Shown: positions 42,351 to 50,747 of the stretch, piece by piece | Layout: each line of letters starts with the position of its first letter | How positions within the stretch are numbered: the stretch's first letter is position 1 | Assembly (NCBI GenBank): GCA_934490165.1 | Contig: CAKSTB010000012.1 | Location: forward strand, 28,651 to 92,650 | Origin: an uncultured Ruminiclostridium sp. | GTDB lineage: Bacteria; Bacillota; Clostridia; Oscillospirales; Ruminococcaceae | Direction of reading: 5' to 3' | Length of the DNA: 64,000 bases | Made by a program: the position numbers and the translations under genes | Notes under the pieces: generated by a model | Told to the model about the DNA's origin: nothing | Databases searched by the model: none | What the model saw: the letters and a program-made list of their open reading frames with translations, nothing else

Positions 42351-43130
42351 TTATTTTATATCAAGAAATGAAGCAAGTACTCTTGAGAATGTGAACCAGC
42401 CCTCAAGGAACGCATAATGTCCCGCACCCTCTATTGTAACAAGTCCGCTGTCAGGTATAAGCTCGCTCATCTTCACACCGTCCGAAAGCGGCGTCGCATC
42501 GTCCTTATCTCCCCAGATAAGCAAGGTCGACTGCTTTATTTCAGACAAAAGAGATGTCAGATCTTCGTTCACGACCTTTACAAGAGTGGCTCTCATAACG
42601 GGAGAAGCCGCAAGATAGTCCGCGCTGCCGCGTTTTTTTCTCATATTTTCAACGGCATCGGGAAAGAGCTTTTTCATAGGTGCTGTGCTCATTACCGCCT
42701 TGCCCATCTTATAGGTTCTGGTTTTGATCTTTGAAGCTGTGCTCTGCTTCGGCTTTATACCCGCACTGTCGGTAAGTATTATCTTTTCGGGAGTAAGCAC
42801 AGGCTTTTCGCGCGTTACCGCCTTTATTATCACTCTGCCTCCGAAGCTGTGACCGAGGACAACGGTCGGATCTATACCAAGCTTTTTACAGAAAGTGCCG
42901 ATAAAGTCAACGTAATCATCAACGCACCACGGCTTTTTCGGCTCATCGCTTTCACCGAAGCCTGCCATGTCGGGGGCTACCACTCTCATATGAGGCGACA
43001 GCATATCGACAATGTTCTTGAACAGCGTGATATTGCTTCCCCAACCGTGGAGCAACAGTATCACTCCTCTGCCGTTATCTTCGCCTTCGTCAATGTAGTT
43101 TATTCTTAAATCGTTTATATCTATGAACAA
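42351..43130 (-). CDS. Alpha/beta hydrolase
   Basis: 259 residues of the alpha/beta-hydrolase fold: oxyanion segment LLHGWGSN near 28, nucleophile elbow GHSFGG near 94, acid LIWGDKDDATP near 210, and catalytic His in GAGHYAFLE near 240. The substrate is unknown. It sits 20 bases upstream of the MurF-like gene on the same strand, suggesting an envelope-related role by context only. Confidence 0.88.
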   Translation of the reverse strand: MFIDINDLRINYIDEGEDNGRGVILLLHGWGSNITLFKNIVDMLSPHMRVVAPDMAGFGESDEPKKPWCVDDYVDFIGTFCKKLGIDPTVVLGHSFGGRVIIKAVTREKPVLTPEKIILTDSAGIKPKQSTASKIKTRTYKMGKAVMSTAPMKKLFPDAVENMRKKRGSADYLAASPVMRATLVKVVNEDLTSLLSEIKQSTLLIWGDKDDATPLSDGVKMSELIPDSGLVTIEGAGHYAFLEGWFTFSRVLASFLDIK

Positions 43131-43272
43131 GGTCAGTCTTACCTTTCAATTTGTTTAAGCTGTATTTGCGGCAGAGAAATCCATACACTCCGCCATTGTC
43201 TATTATATTATTTTTACGCTGTGATGTCAAGAAAAATAACTGTAAACAGTCAGTAAAACTTCTGCGGGTAAC

Positions 43273-43303
43273 ACAAAAAATCACCGCCCCGAAAGGCGGT
43301 GAC
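43273..43303 (-). terminator. Terminator after the DUF368 gene
   Basis: On the minus strand TCACCGCC and GGCGGTGA (43281-43302) form an 8-bp stem with a 6-base loop, followed by TTTTTTGTG. Confidence 0.85.
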
Positions 43304-43315
43304 AACATAGCACAT

Positions 43316-44413
43316 TTACTGTTCTTCAACCTTTGTATTCTTTCCGACAAGCACTGCGACAGCTGCGCCGACAAGCAACGCGGCAAAACCCGCAAGCGTT
43401 TCAAGGTTAAATCCGAAGCCATCGGGGAACACCGCATAAAGCGAGCCGAGCACAAGTCCCATAATTGCGCTGTATACAAGCAGAGAGTAACGCTTCATAA
43501 GTGCGGAGATCAGCTTTGCTCCGAATACAATGCCGATAAACACGCCGATAGCTGTCGGTATCAGTATCATAAAGTCAAGGCTCTTGATAGCACCGATAAC
43601 AGTCGTGTATATTCCGAGCAGTACCATCACAAACGAGCCGCTTACACCGGGAATTATCATTGCTATTGCCGCAACGGTAACACCGAGCAGAAGTGTTATA
43701 AACAGCACAGGGTTCATTTTATAGGTGTAGGTAAAGCTGTCTTGAACTATTGAGAATATATCGGTATCCGCGGGCAGGGTCAAAGTGATGCTCTGACCCT
43801 TTGGGATTTCACTGTCTTCGGTTCCGACAAGAGTAGTCATATCGGCAGTGGCTTTTTTTACGGCACAGCCGGTAAGCTCTCCGTCTATCTTTTCTGCGAC
43901 CTTAAGCTGCCAGTCTGATTTCATATCATAACTGCCGTTATTTGTAATCGTAACAGTACAACCCGTGCTTTTATGAACGGCACTTATCTCAAACACCTCA
44001 TTCTGAGGGAGCTTGTTTACAAATGTCATTCCGACAACAAGCGCAAGTGCCGGGATAAATGCAATAAGGCATTTCGGCGTGATCTTTCTGCCGCCGACTG
44101 TCATATTGCGGTAGATAAGCGGGATACTTCCGATGATAAGTCCCATAAAGAACATATTAGTTGCAATAGGAAAGTTATCGAACAGCCACGTTATAACAAA
44201 CGAGAAGCCGAGCACTCCGATAACCGCTCCTATACCGAAAAAGATTATGAATTTGATGTTCTTTTTGATCGCCGACAGCTTTAATGTCAGCACGTCCACT
44301 ACCTTGTCATACACGCCGAAAACTACCATCATAGTTCCGCCGCTTACGCCGGGGATTACGTTTGCAACACCGAATACTATTCCATATACGATGTTAAGCA
44401 GATGTGTCAGCAT
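43316..44413 (-). CDS. DUF368 membrane protein (PopT-type undecaprenyl-phosphate translocase candidate)
   Basis: 365 residues with about eight membrane segments. The signature VFGVANVIPGVSGGTMMVVFGVYD is at 13-36, and a second internal repeat of it (MIIPGVSGSFVMVLLGIY) is near 255. DUF368 proteins have been shown in other bacteria to flip undecaprenyl phosphate back across the membrane for wall synthesis. An unusual soluble insert of about 100 residues (roughly 128-235, NEVFEISAVHKSTGC...SFTYTYK) separates the two halves and would lie outside the cell. It neighbours ddl and the MurF-like gene, in keeping with an envelope role. Confidence 0.88.
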   Translation of the reverse strand: MLTHLLNIVYGIVFGVANVIPGVSGGTMMVVFGVYDKVVDVLTLKLSAIKKNIKFIIFFGIGAVIGVLGFSFVITWLFDNFPIATNMFFMGLIIGSIPLIYRNMTVGGRKITPKCLIAFIPALALVVGMTFVNKLPQNEVFEISAVHKSTGCTVTITNNGSYDMKSDWQLKVAEKIDGELTGCAVKKATADMTTLVGTEDSEIPKGQSITLTLPADTDIFSIVQDSFTYTYKMNPVLFITLLLGVTVAAIAMIIPGVSGSFVMVLLGIYTTVIGAIKSLDFMILIPTAIGVFIGIVFGAKLISALMKRYSLLVYSAIMGLVLGSLYAVFPDGFGFNLETLAGFAALLVGAAVAVLVGKNTKVEEQ

Positions 44414-44431
44414 AATTACTCCTTACTTCAG

Positions 44432-46894
44432 TTAAGATGTTTTTTTTATTTCTATTGCTATTGCGGGAACAATACCTGCTATAACCGCCGCTATAGAAGC
44501 GAGCGGGTGCGGCATTGCAAACCCGAACAGCATATTTACAAAAGGTATGTACGGCAGAAGTATTGCCGCAAGCGAGGTTGATATTACAGCAGTAAGCAAA
44601 TATTTCGGTATCGTCTTATTTTTAAACGATCCCGGACGCTTATCGACCGCCGCGACAGCCATAGTTCCCGTCATAACGGTAAGAAGCGTAAGCAGAGCCG
44701 ATGATACCTGTGCCGTCGGCAGAAGTCCGCTCATTATCATAACAAATATCGTACTTATCACGCCGCATATCGCACCGCACACAAGGCTTCTGACAAAGAA
44801 CATTCTGTCGCCCTTGCCTCTTGAAATAAAGCCTGATGCGGTCATATCACTCTTTATATCCGCGGTGACATTTCTGAAGCCTGTGCAGCACAGCGGAACT
44901 ACAACCGCTGTAAGCAGTGCCGCAAGCATAGGCGTTACCGCGTTGCTTCCTGCTGCTATATCGGCGATCGCCGTAAACGATAGCATCACAAGTGATAACA
45001 GCAAAGCAAAGATACAGCGCTTTATGTTTCGGTGAAGCTGTCTGGCTTCTTTTATCATTTCGACCACCGAGGCAAAGTTATCATCGCGTACTATCAGCCC
45101 GCTTGCCTCATATACACAGCCTGTAGTATTTTCAAGCGAGGTTATGCCGAGATCCGCGTGCGTTACCATTTCATAATCATTATCTGAATATCCGATAACC
45201 GCAACGGTTTCACCTGCCGCCTTAAGTTCGTCTATTATCGTTATGCGCTGTGCGGCACTTACGCGGCAGAATATCTCGGCATCGGTATAGTTAAGCTTTT
45301 CGCCTGAAAGCGAGCTTTCCGCGATAGCGTCACCCGATATCATGCCCTTATCCGAAAGACCGATTTTCTTGCCCATAGAGCTTGCGGTCTCGGGACTGTC
45401 GGAAGAAGTCAGCACAAGCTTTACGCCCGCCCTTTTACAACCCTGCATTGCGAGCGGTATCATATCTCTTGTCGCGCTCATAAACGACACAAGACCCATA
45501 TAGTTATAGCGTACCGAATAAAGGCTCTTCGGCAGTTCTTCGTCATCGGGGATTATATAGTAGGCAGATGCCCACACCTCAAGTCCGCGCTTTGCAAGAG
45601 AAGCGGCACGGTTTGTTATCTCAAACAGCGTATCCGTATGCATATCGCAAAGCCCTGTGATCTTTTCGACAGAGCCTTTTACGCAGACAAGATGCCTGTC
45701 GCCCATCTTATAGATATTTCCGCCAATTCTGTCGGTGTCGTTGTAAGGGAACTGCGCCGCTACCTCGTTACGCTTCAGCGCACTGACATCTGTACCGCCG
45801 AGCGCGGCGTTAAGCAGAAATGCCTGTTCCGCAAGCGTCGGATCATCTCTGTCGCACGAAAGCACCGTTACGGTAGTCATAAGGTCGGGATTTTTGCTGT
45901 ATATTCCCGCTACCTCAAGCATATTCGGGGCTACCACGACAGATTTGTCTATTATAAGTGTTGTCAGTCCGTTCAGCTTTTCGGGGACGGTAAGATTTTT
46001 GATTATAGCACCCTTTCGCTCTATACGGCGTACAAAATTCATATTGTACATTCTGATAAACAGCTCTACAAACGGCATAAACATACAGATAAGCCAGCCG
46101 CAGGCGCTTACCGCAACACCCATAACATTTGTATTTCTGCCGGTAAGTATCTGTATAAGCACTCCCAGGGCACATATTACCGCCGCCGCTATCGCAAGCG
46201 GAAGACGGAGCTTCACACAGGTCTTCTCATAGCGTGAGAAGTTGGGGTCGGACGACTTTCCGAGCTTTTCACCGTTTCTTGCCCTGTATGTATCTTCACC
46301 TGTCGCAACTGTTCTTGCAACAGCCGAGCCTGAAAGTATGCGCGTTCCCGCATATATACAGCTCTTTTTAAGTCCGTTTGCCTTAGGGTCTGAGCCGTCA
46401 TGCTTAGCGACAGGTGTCGGGTCTGCCGTAAATCGGCTTTCGTCAACGGTAAGTCCGACACATTCAAGTATATGCGCGTCCGCAGGGACTATTTCCCCTC
46501 CCTGAACAATTATTATATCATCTGGGACAAGCATAGCCGCAGGAACAAGCTCGAGTGAAGCATCGCGGATAACCCTGTATTTCATTTTAGCCGACAGCGT
46601 GCGGTTTCGTATGCTGTCATTGCTTTTGCGGCAGATAACACACAGCGTTATTATCTGCGCCACCGCCATAGCAAGGCAAACTATACCCGTCACATACTGC
46701 GACAATGCCGCTATCTGTATAATTCCCGCAATAAAAAGCAGGACCGCGGTCGGGTCGAAAAGATAATGATATGCCTTAAAGCTCTTGTCCTCTGTTTCTA
46801 TAAAAATATTACTTCCGTACATCTCAAGATTATCCGCCGCCTTATCTGCACTAAGACCGGTATAATCTCCTCTGAAATTCAAAAACTGCGCCAT
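44432..46894 (-). CDS. P-type ATPase homologue with degraded catalytic motifs
   Basis: 820 residues with the full layout of a P2-type cation ATPase: actuator domain, about ten membrane segments, phosphorylation and nucleotide domains. The catalytic motifs are altered: LTGES is LTVDES (near 148-153), DKTGT is DKSVV (Asp316 kept), TGD is TSSDS (near 496-500), and GDGxND is GYSDND (568-573), losing the first Mg-binding Asp. DPPR is replaced by SATRD, and the membrane PEGL is PFVEL. KGS (406-408) resembles the usual KGA. The frame is intact, so it may be a selected pseudoenzyme. It precedes DUF368 by 18 bases and probably shares its transcript. Confidence 0.82.
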   Translation of the reverse strand: MAQFLNFRGDYTGLSADKAADNLEMYGSNIFIETEDKSFKAYHYLFDPTAVLLFIAGIIQIAALSQYVTGIVCLAMAVAQIITLCVICRKSNDSIRNRTLSAKMKYRVIRDASLELVPAAMLVPDDIIIVQGGEIVPADAHILECVGLTVDESRFTADPTPVAKHDGSDPKANGLKKSCIYAGTRILSGSAVARTVATGEDTYRARNGEKLGKSSDPNFSRYEKTCVKLRLPLAIAAAVICALGVLIQILTGRNTNVMGVAVSACGWLICMFMPFVELFIRMYNMNFVRRIERKGAIIKNLTVPEKLNGLTTLIIDKSVVVAPNMLEVAGIYSKNPDLMTTVTVLSCDRDDPTLAEQAFLLNAALGGTDVSALKRNEVAAQFPYNDTDRIGGNIYKMGDRHLVCVKGSVEKITGLCDMHTDTLFEITNRAASLAKRGLEVWASAYYIIPDDEELPKSLYSVRYNYMGLVSFMSATRDMIPLAMQGCKRAGVKLVLTSSDSPETASSMGKKIGLSDKGMISGDAIAESSLSGEKLNYTDAEIFCRVSAAQRITIIDELKAAGETVAVIGYSDNDYEMVTHADLGITSLENTTGCVYEASGLIVRDDNFASVVEMIKEARQLHRNIKRCIFALLLSLVMLSFTAIADIAAGSNAVTPMLAALLTAVVVPLCCTGFRNVTADIKSDMTASGFISRGKGDRMFFVRSLVCGAICGVISTIFVMIMSGLLPTAQVSSALLTLLTVMTGTMAVAAVDKRPGSFKNKTIPKYLLTAVISTSLAAILLPYIPFVNMLFGFAMPHPLASIAAVIAGIVPAIAIEIKKTS

Positions 46895-47065
46895 ATTTCT
46901 CTTTCTTTTAACAATCCTTATTTATTTCCCATTCCATACAGTATTTTTACACTGTACGGATAAACTTTCCTATTTTATATTATTGCATAAACCGCAAGAA
47001 AAATCAAGAGTTTTAATAATCCCACCGCAATATAAACCGGCATTATATGTTGATAATAAGCCGTT

Positions 47066-47082
47066 TTCACAATACTTTCACC
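47066..47082 (+). promoter_or_regulatory. TTCACA-type tandem repeat (PhoP-box-like)
   Basis: TTCACA (47066-47071) and TTCACC (47077-47082) are 11 bases apart, the spacing and sequence of PhoP boxes in Bacillus. A weaker TTGTAA follows at 47086. It is upstream of a polyphosphate-polymerase-like gene. Confidence 0.4.
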
Positions 47083-47107
47083 GTTTTGTAAAGTTTTCGT
47101 AAAATTT

Positions 47108-47140
47108 TCTAAGGTTTCTTTAAGGCAGAAGTTGTATCAT
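47108..47140 (+). promoter_or_regulatory. VTC operon promoter with TCTAAG/TTTAAG direct repeat
   Basis: TCTAAG (47108-47113), 5 bases, TTTAAG (47119-47124), 10 bases, TATCAT (47135-47140). The layout is identical to the promoter of the two-component system at 21276-21308. No consensus -35, so activation by an OmpR-type regulator is likely. Confidence 0.65.
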
Positions 47141-47197
47141 TACAGCAGAAACAAAAAAGCAACCCCGAAACCTAAGAAACCGAAAGGAATGAGATAT

Positions 47198-47938
47198 ATG
47201 GATAAGAGCATTTTCAAACGTCACGAGCTTAAGTACCTTGTGAGTGCCGAGCAAAGAGAACTCATAGAAAGCGCCTTTGAACGGTATATGGTACCCGACG
47301 AGCACGGTGAAAGCACAATATGCAACATCTATTACGACACCCCAGATTTCAGGCTGATAAGGCGATCGCTTGAAAAGCCCGTCTACAAGGAAAAGTTAAG
47401 ACTTCGCAGTTACGGTACGGCTTCAGGCGACAAAAACGTTTTCCTCGAGCTTAAGAAAAAGTATAAGGGTATCGTCTACAAGCGCCGCATATCGCTTAAC
47501 TGCGATGAAGTGCAGGACATACTTGAAAACAACGAGCGGCTCACAGAAGACAGCCAGATAGCAAAGGAAATAAACTACTTCCTCGATTTCTATGGTGACA
47601 TATTTCCGGCGGTTTATCTGTGCTACGACAGAACAGCTTATTTCGGAGCGGACGACCCCGACCTCAGAATTACATTCGACCGCAACATACGTTGGAGGAC
47701 AGAAGATGTTGACCTGAAAATAGCTCCCTACGGTGAGCAAATTCTTGAAAATGGCTGTTCTCTGATGGAAATAAAGGCGGCAGGCTCAATGCCGATGTGG
47801 TTGGTTGAGTTACTGTCAGAAGGCGAAATAAAACAGACTTCGTTCTCAAAGTACGGAATGGCATATATGACAATGCTCAAAAGGAGCATGGGTATAAAAA
47901 CAAAAAAAATCAGAAGTGAGGTAACGGTAAATGTTTGA
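47198..47938 (+). CDS. VTC-domain protein (polyphosphate polymerase-like)
   Basis: 246 residues of the VTC domain (PF09359), the tunnel-fold catalytic domain of polyphosphate polymerases. Visible elements are the N-terminal FKRHELKYLVS, basic strands ICNIYYDTPDFRLIRRSLEKPVYKEKLRLRSYG (Arg/Lys lining), VFLELKKKYKGIVYKRR, and acidic SLMEIKAAG near the end, matching the ExK strands of the fold. The start at 47198 follows GAAAGGAATGAG; a frame extending upstream lacks a ribosome site. It overlaps the DUF4956 gene by 8 bases. Whether it makes polyphosphate here is inferred. Confidence 0.88.
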   Translation: MDKSIFKRHELKYLVSAEQRELIESAFERYMVPDEHGESTICNIYYDTPDFRLIRRSLEKPVYKEKLRLRSYGTASGDKNVFLELKKKYKGIVYKRRISLNCDEVQDILENNERLTEDSQIAKEINYFLDFYGDIFPAVYLCYDRTAYFGADDPDLRITFDRNIRWRTEDVDLKIAPYGEQILENGCSLMEIKAAGSMPMWLVELLSEGEIKQTSFSKYGMAYMTMLKRSMGIKTKKIRSEVTVNV

Positions 47939-48623
47939 TACAGTAATAGAAGGAATTTTCAGCGGTGCGGCTGATATAACACTCGGCGGTTTTCTTATCG
48001 GTGTCGGTTCGGCACTGGTACTCGGTATAGCGATGGCATTTATGTATATGTACAAAAACACATACACAAAGAGCTTTGCAATAACTCTTGCGACACTCCC
48101 CGCAGTTGTCAGCATAGTAATTATGATGGTAAGCGGCTCGATAGGCGCGGGCGTTGCGGTAGCGGGAACATTCTCGCTTGTAAGATTCCGCTCCGTGCCC
48201 GGTACGGCAAAGGAGATAGGCTCGATATTCCTCGCAATGGCTGTAGGTCTTGCCTGCGGTATGGGTTATCCCTTATACGCCCTTATCTTCGCAGTTATCA
48301 TGGGCGCGGCGAACATCATACTTACAGCTTCTCCATTCGGCGAGTCAAAGAAAAACGAGCTTAACAAGGTGCTTCATATAACAGTTCCCGAGGATCTTGA
48401 ATATGCAGGTGCATTTGACGATATATTCGGCAAATACTTATCGCAGTACAAAATGACACAGGTAAAGACCACAAATCTCGGCAGCCTTAACAAGCTCACC
48501 TACAATATCACACTCGGCAAAGCAGGCTGTGAAAAGCAGATGATAGATGAGCTCAGATGCAGAAACGGCAACCTTGAAATAAATATATCTTCACAGGGCA
48601 CTGACAGCAAGGAAATGCTGTAA
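47931..48623 (+). CDS. DUF4956 membrane protein
   Basis: 230 residues. Three or four membrane segments (about 17-40, 48-70, 76-85, 100-132) include the conserved GAGVAVAGTFSLVRFRSVPGTAKEIGSIFLAMAVGLACGMG block that defines DUF4956. A soluble C-terminal domain (140-230) follows. This family is found beside VTC-domain genes in many Firmicutes, as here where the two genes overlap, so a complex is likely. The biochemical role is unknown. Confidence 0.85.
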   Translation: MFDTVIEGIFSGAADITLGGFLIGVGSALVLGIAMAFMYMYKNTYTKSFAITLATLPAVVSIVIMMVSGSIGAGVAVAGTFSLVRFRSVPGTAKEIGSIFLAMAVGLACGMGYPLYALIFAVIMGAANIILTASPFGESKKNELNKVLHITVPEDLEYAGAFDDIFGKYLSQYKMTQVKTTNLGSLNKLTYNITLGKAGCEKQMIDELRCRNGNLEINISSQGTDSKEML

Positions 48624-48642
48624 CCCCGGAAAGGCGGACAAA

Positions 48643-50622
48643 ATGAAAAGAAAAATTCTTGCGGTATTAGTAGCTACGGCTCTTATAGCTTCATTATTTA
48701 CTTCCTGCGACAACGGCACATCATCATCGACTGCTTCGTCTTCTCAGCAGACAAGCAGTGTAACAAGTACATCTGACAGCAGTGCTTCAGACACAGGATC
48801 AAGCAGTGATGAAAGCAAGGGCAGTTCAGAAAGTTCAGAAAGCTCAGACAGCGCGGAAAGCACCGGCAGCAAAACAGACAGCGGCACATCGTCCGATGAT
48901 ACCGAAAATCAGCTCACAGCCGATGATATGTTCTCCGACCGCGACCTGTCGGGAGAATACTCCGAATGCGTTGACATAACGCTCAGCAATTCTACGGCAA
49001 GCTGCTCGGACAGCTCGGTAACGGTAGCAGACGGCTCGATTACTATAACGAAAGCCGGAACATATAAGCTCAGCGGCACATTCACAGGTCAGATAATAGT
49101 GAATGCAGGCGACAGCGACAAGGTACAGCTTGTTCTTGACAACGCAAGTATAACCAAAGACGGCAGTGCGGCACTGTATGTTATAAATGCTGACAAGGTA
49201 TTTGTAACGACCGTGAGCGGTACTGAAAACACACTTGCAAGCACAGGCGAATTTGCCTCATCAGATGATGAAACAAACGTTGACGGTGCGGTATTCTCAA
49301 AGTCTGATATCACATTCAACGGCAGCGGTACTCTGAATGTGACTTGCGAAAGCAAACACGGCATTGTTACTAAGGACGATCTTAAGATAACAGGCGGAAC
49401 ATATAATATCACCTCTGCGTCACAAGGTCTTTCAGGCAAGGACAGCGTAAGAATTGCAGGCGGCGATATCACTGTTACCTCCGGCACAGACGGTATCCAC
49501 AGCGAAAACACGGACGATACCGAAAAGGGATATGTATACATCTCAGGCGGCACGCTGAATATCACAAGCGGTAAGGACTGCATTGACGCGTCGGGCACAA
49601 TAGATATCAAGGACGGTACGCTTACACTTAACGCAGGCGGCGGTTCATCGGAAAAGACAACAGGCAGCGACAGCGAATCGTACAAGGGCATAAAAGCTGA
49701 CGGCGTTCTGACAATATCGGGCGGTACGTTTAACATTGATACTCTTGATGACGCTATACACAGCAACACAGATGTCACCGTATCGGGCGGTACATTTGAA
49801 ATAAGCACCGGCGATGACGGCATTCATGCGGACAACGACACGGTTGTAAGTGGCGGTGAGATAACTATAGCGACCTGCTATGAGGGTCTTGAGGGTCAGA
49901 CAGTTACAGTCAGCGGCGGCAAGATAACACTCACAGCGTCAGACGACGGCATAAATGCCGCAGGCGGCGACAACGGCGGTATCGGCGGCGGTTTCGGTCC
50001 TGACTCATTCTCAGCCGACAGCAACGCAAAGATCACTATAACCGGAGGCGAAATTTATGTCAATGCAAGCGGTGACGGACTTGACTCGAACGGCGATCTT
50101 GAAATTTCAGGCGGTACGGTTTATGTATACGGTCCTACAAGCGGCGGCGACGGCTCGCTCGACTATGACGGAAACGCAGTAATTACAGGCGGCACGGTTA
50201 TTATGGCAGGTTCAAGCGGTATGGCTATGAACTTCGGTTCGGAGTCGACTCAGGGCTCTATACTTGCAAGCACAGGTAACGCAAGCGCAGGAACTACCGT
50301 AAAGCTCACCGATTCAAGCGGTAATGTAATCGCAGAATTCACGCCTACAGTATCGTTCCAGACAGTAGTTATAAGCACACCTGATATCACATCTGACGGA
50401 ACTTATACCTTAACAGTCGGCGACTCCACCCAGGAGATCACAATGTCAGGCTACATCTACGGTAGCGGCATGGGCGGCGGCATGGGCGGCGGTAACCGTC
50501 CCGGCGGAAACGGTGGCTTCGGCGGAGGAAACCGACCGGATGGCAACAATCAGGGCTTCGGCGGAGGCAACTCTCCCGATATGAACGGCGGTCAGAACGG
50601 CAATATGACAGCCAACGCATAA
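48643..50622 (+). CDS. Cthe_2159-type carbohydrate-binding beta-helix lipoprotein
   Basis: 659-residue secreted lipoprotein. The signal peptide ends near ASLFTSC (Cys23). A Ser/Asp-rich linker extends to about residue 88. A long repeat domain (95-590) has recurring units of the form GGTxxIxSxxDGIHS/NA, in which acidic DDGIH turns stack on a right-handed beta-helix. The C-terminus is Gly/Asn/Arg-rich (GGGMGGGNRPGG...). Cthe_2159 relatives (PF14262) bind acidic polysaccharide and calcium. It is the last gene of the VTC operon, 19 bases after DUF4956. Confidence 0.85.
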   Translation: MKRKILAVLVATALIASLFTSCDNGTSSSTASSSQQTSSVTSTSDSSASDTGSSSDESKGSSESSESSDSAESTGSKTDSGTSSDDTENQLTADDMFSDRDLSGEYSECVDITLSNSTASCSDSSVTVADGSITITKAGTYKLSGTFTGQIIVNAGDSDKVQLVLDNASITKDGSAALYVINADKVFVTTVSGTENTLASTGEFASSDDETNVDGAVFSKSDITFNGSGTLNVTCESKHGIVTKDDLKITGGTYNITSASQGLSGKDSVRIAGGDITVTSGTDGIHSENTDDTEKGYVYISGGTLNITSGKDCIDASGTIDIKDGTLTLNAGGGSSEKTTGSDSESYKGIKADGVLTISGGTFNIDTLDDAIHSNTDVTVSGGTFEISTGDDGIHADNDTVVSGGEITIATCYEGLEGQTVTVSGGKITLTASDDGINAAGGDNGGIGGGFGPDSFSADSNAKITITGGEIYVNASGDGLDSNGDLEISGGTVYVYGPTSGGDGSLDYDGNAVITGGTVIMAGSSGMAMNFGSESTQGSILASTGNASAGTTVKLTDSSGNVIAEFTPTVSFQTVVISTPDITSDGTYTLTVGDSTQEITMSGYIYGSGMGGGMGGGNRPGGNGGFGGGNRPDGNNQGFGGGNSPDMNGGQNGNMTANA

Positions 50623-50666
50623 CAGTGATAACGAGTTATATTTAATATACACCTTACAGCAAAAAT

Positions 50667-50706
50667 CACCCCGACGGGAAATCCTGTCGGGGTGGTTTTT
50701 TTTGCA
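50667..50706 (+). terminator. Terminator of the VTC operon
   Basis: CACCCCGAC (50667-50675) pairs perfectly with GTCGGGGTG (50686-50694), followed by GTTTTTTTT. Confidence 0.92.
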
Positions 50707-50708
50707 CA

Positions 50709-50739
50709 AAAATACAGCTGTCGCAAGTCCGACAGCTGT
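50709..50739 (-). terminator. Terminator of the proC transcript
   Basis: ACAGCTGTCG (50714-50723) and CGACAGCTGT (50730-50739) form a perfect 10-bp stem. On the minus strand it is followed by ATTTTTGTG. Confidence 0.85.
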
Positions 50740-50747
50740 AATAATTT

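Larger units (their letters stand above)
46895..47197. other. Divergent intergenic region upstream of the VTC operon
   Basis: 303 bases between divergent genes. The plus-strand side holds tandem TTCACA/TTCACC repeats (47066-47071, 47077-47082) and the TCTAAG-type box pair with -10 (47108-47140). No convincing promoter for the minus-strand ATPase gene was found. Confidence 0.6.

Noticed and set aside
49089..49823. Minus-strand open frame of 244 codons inside the beta-helix lipoprotein gene
   Set aside because: It results from the repetitive codon pattern of the opposite strand and has no ribosome site or family.
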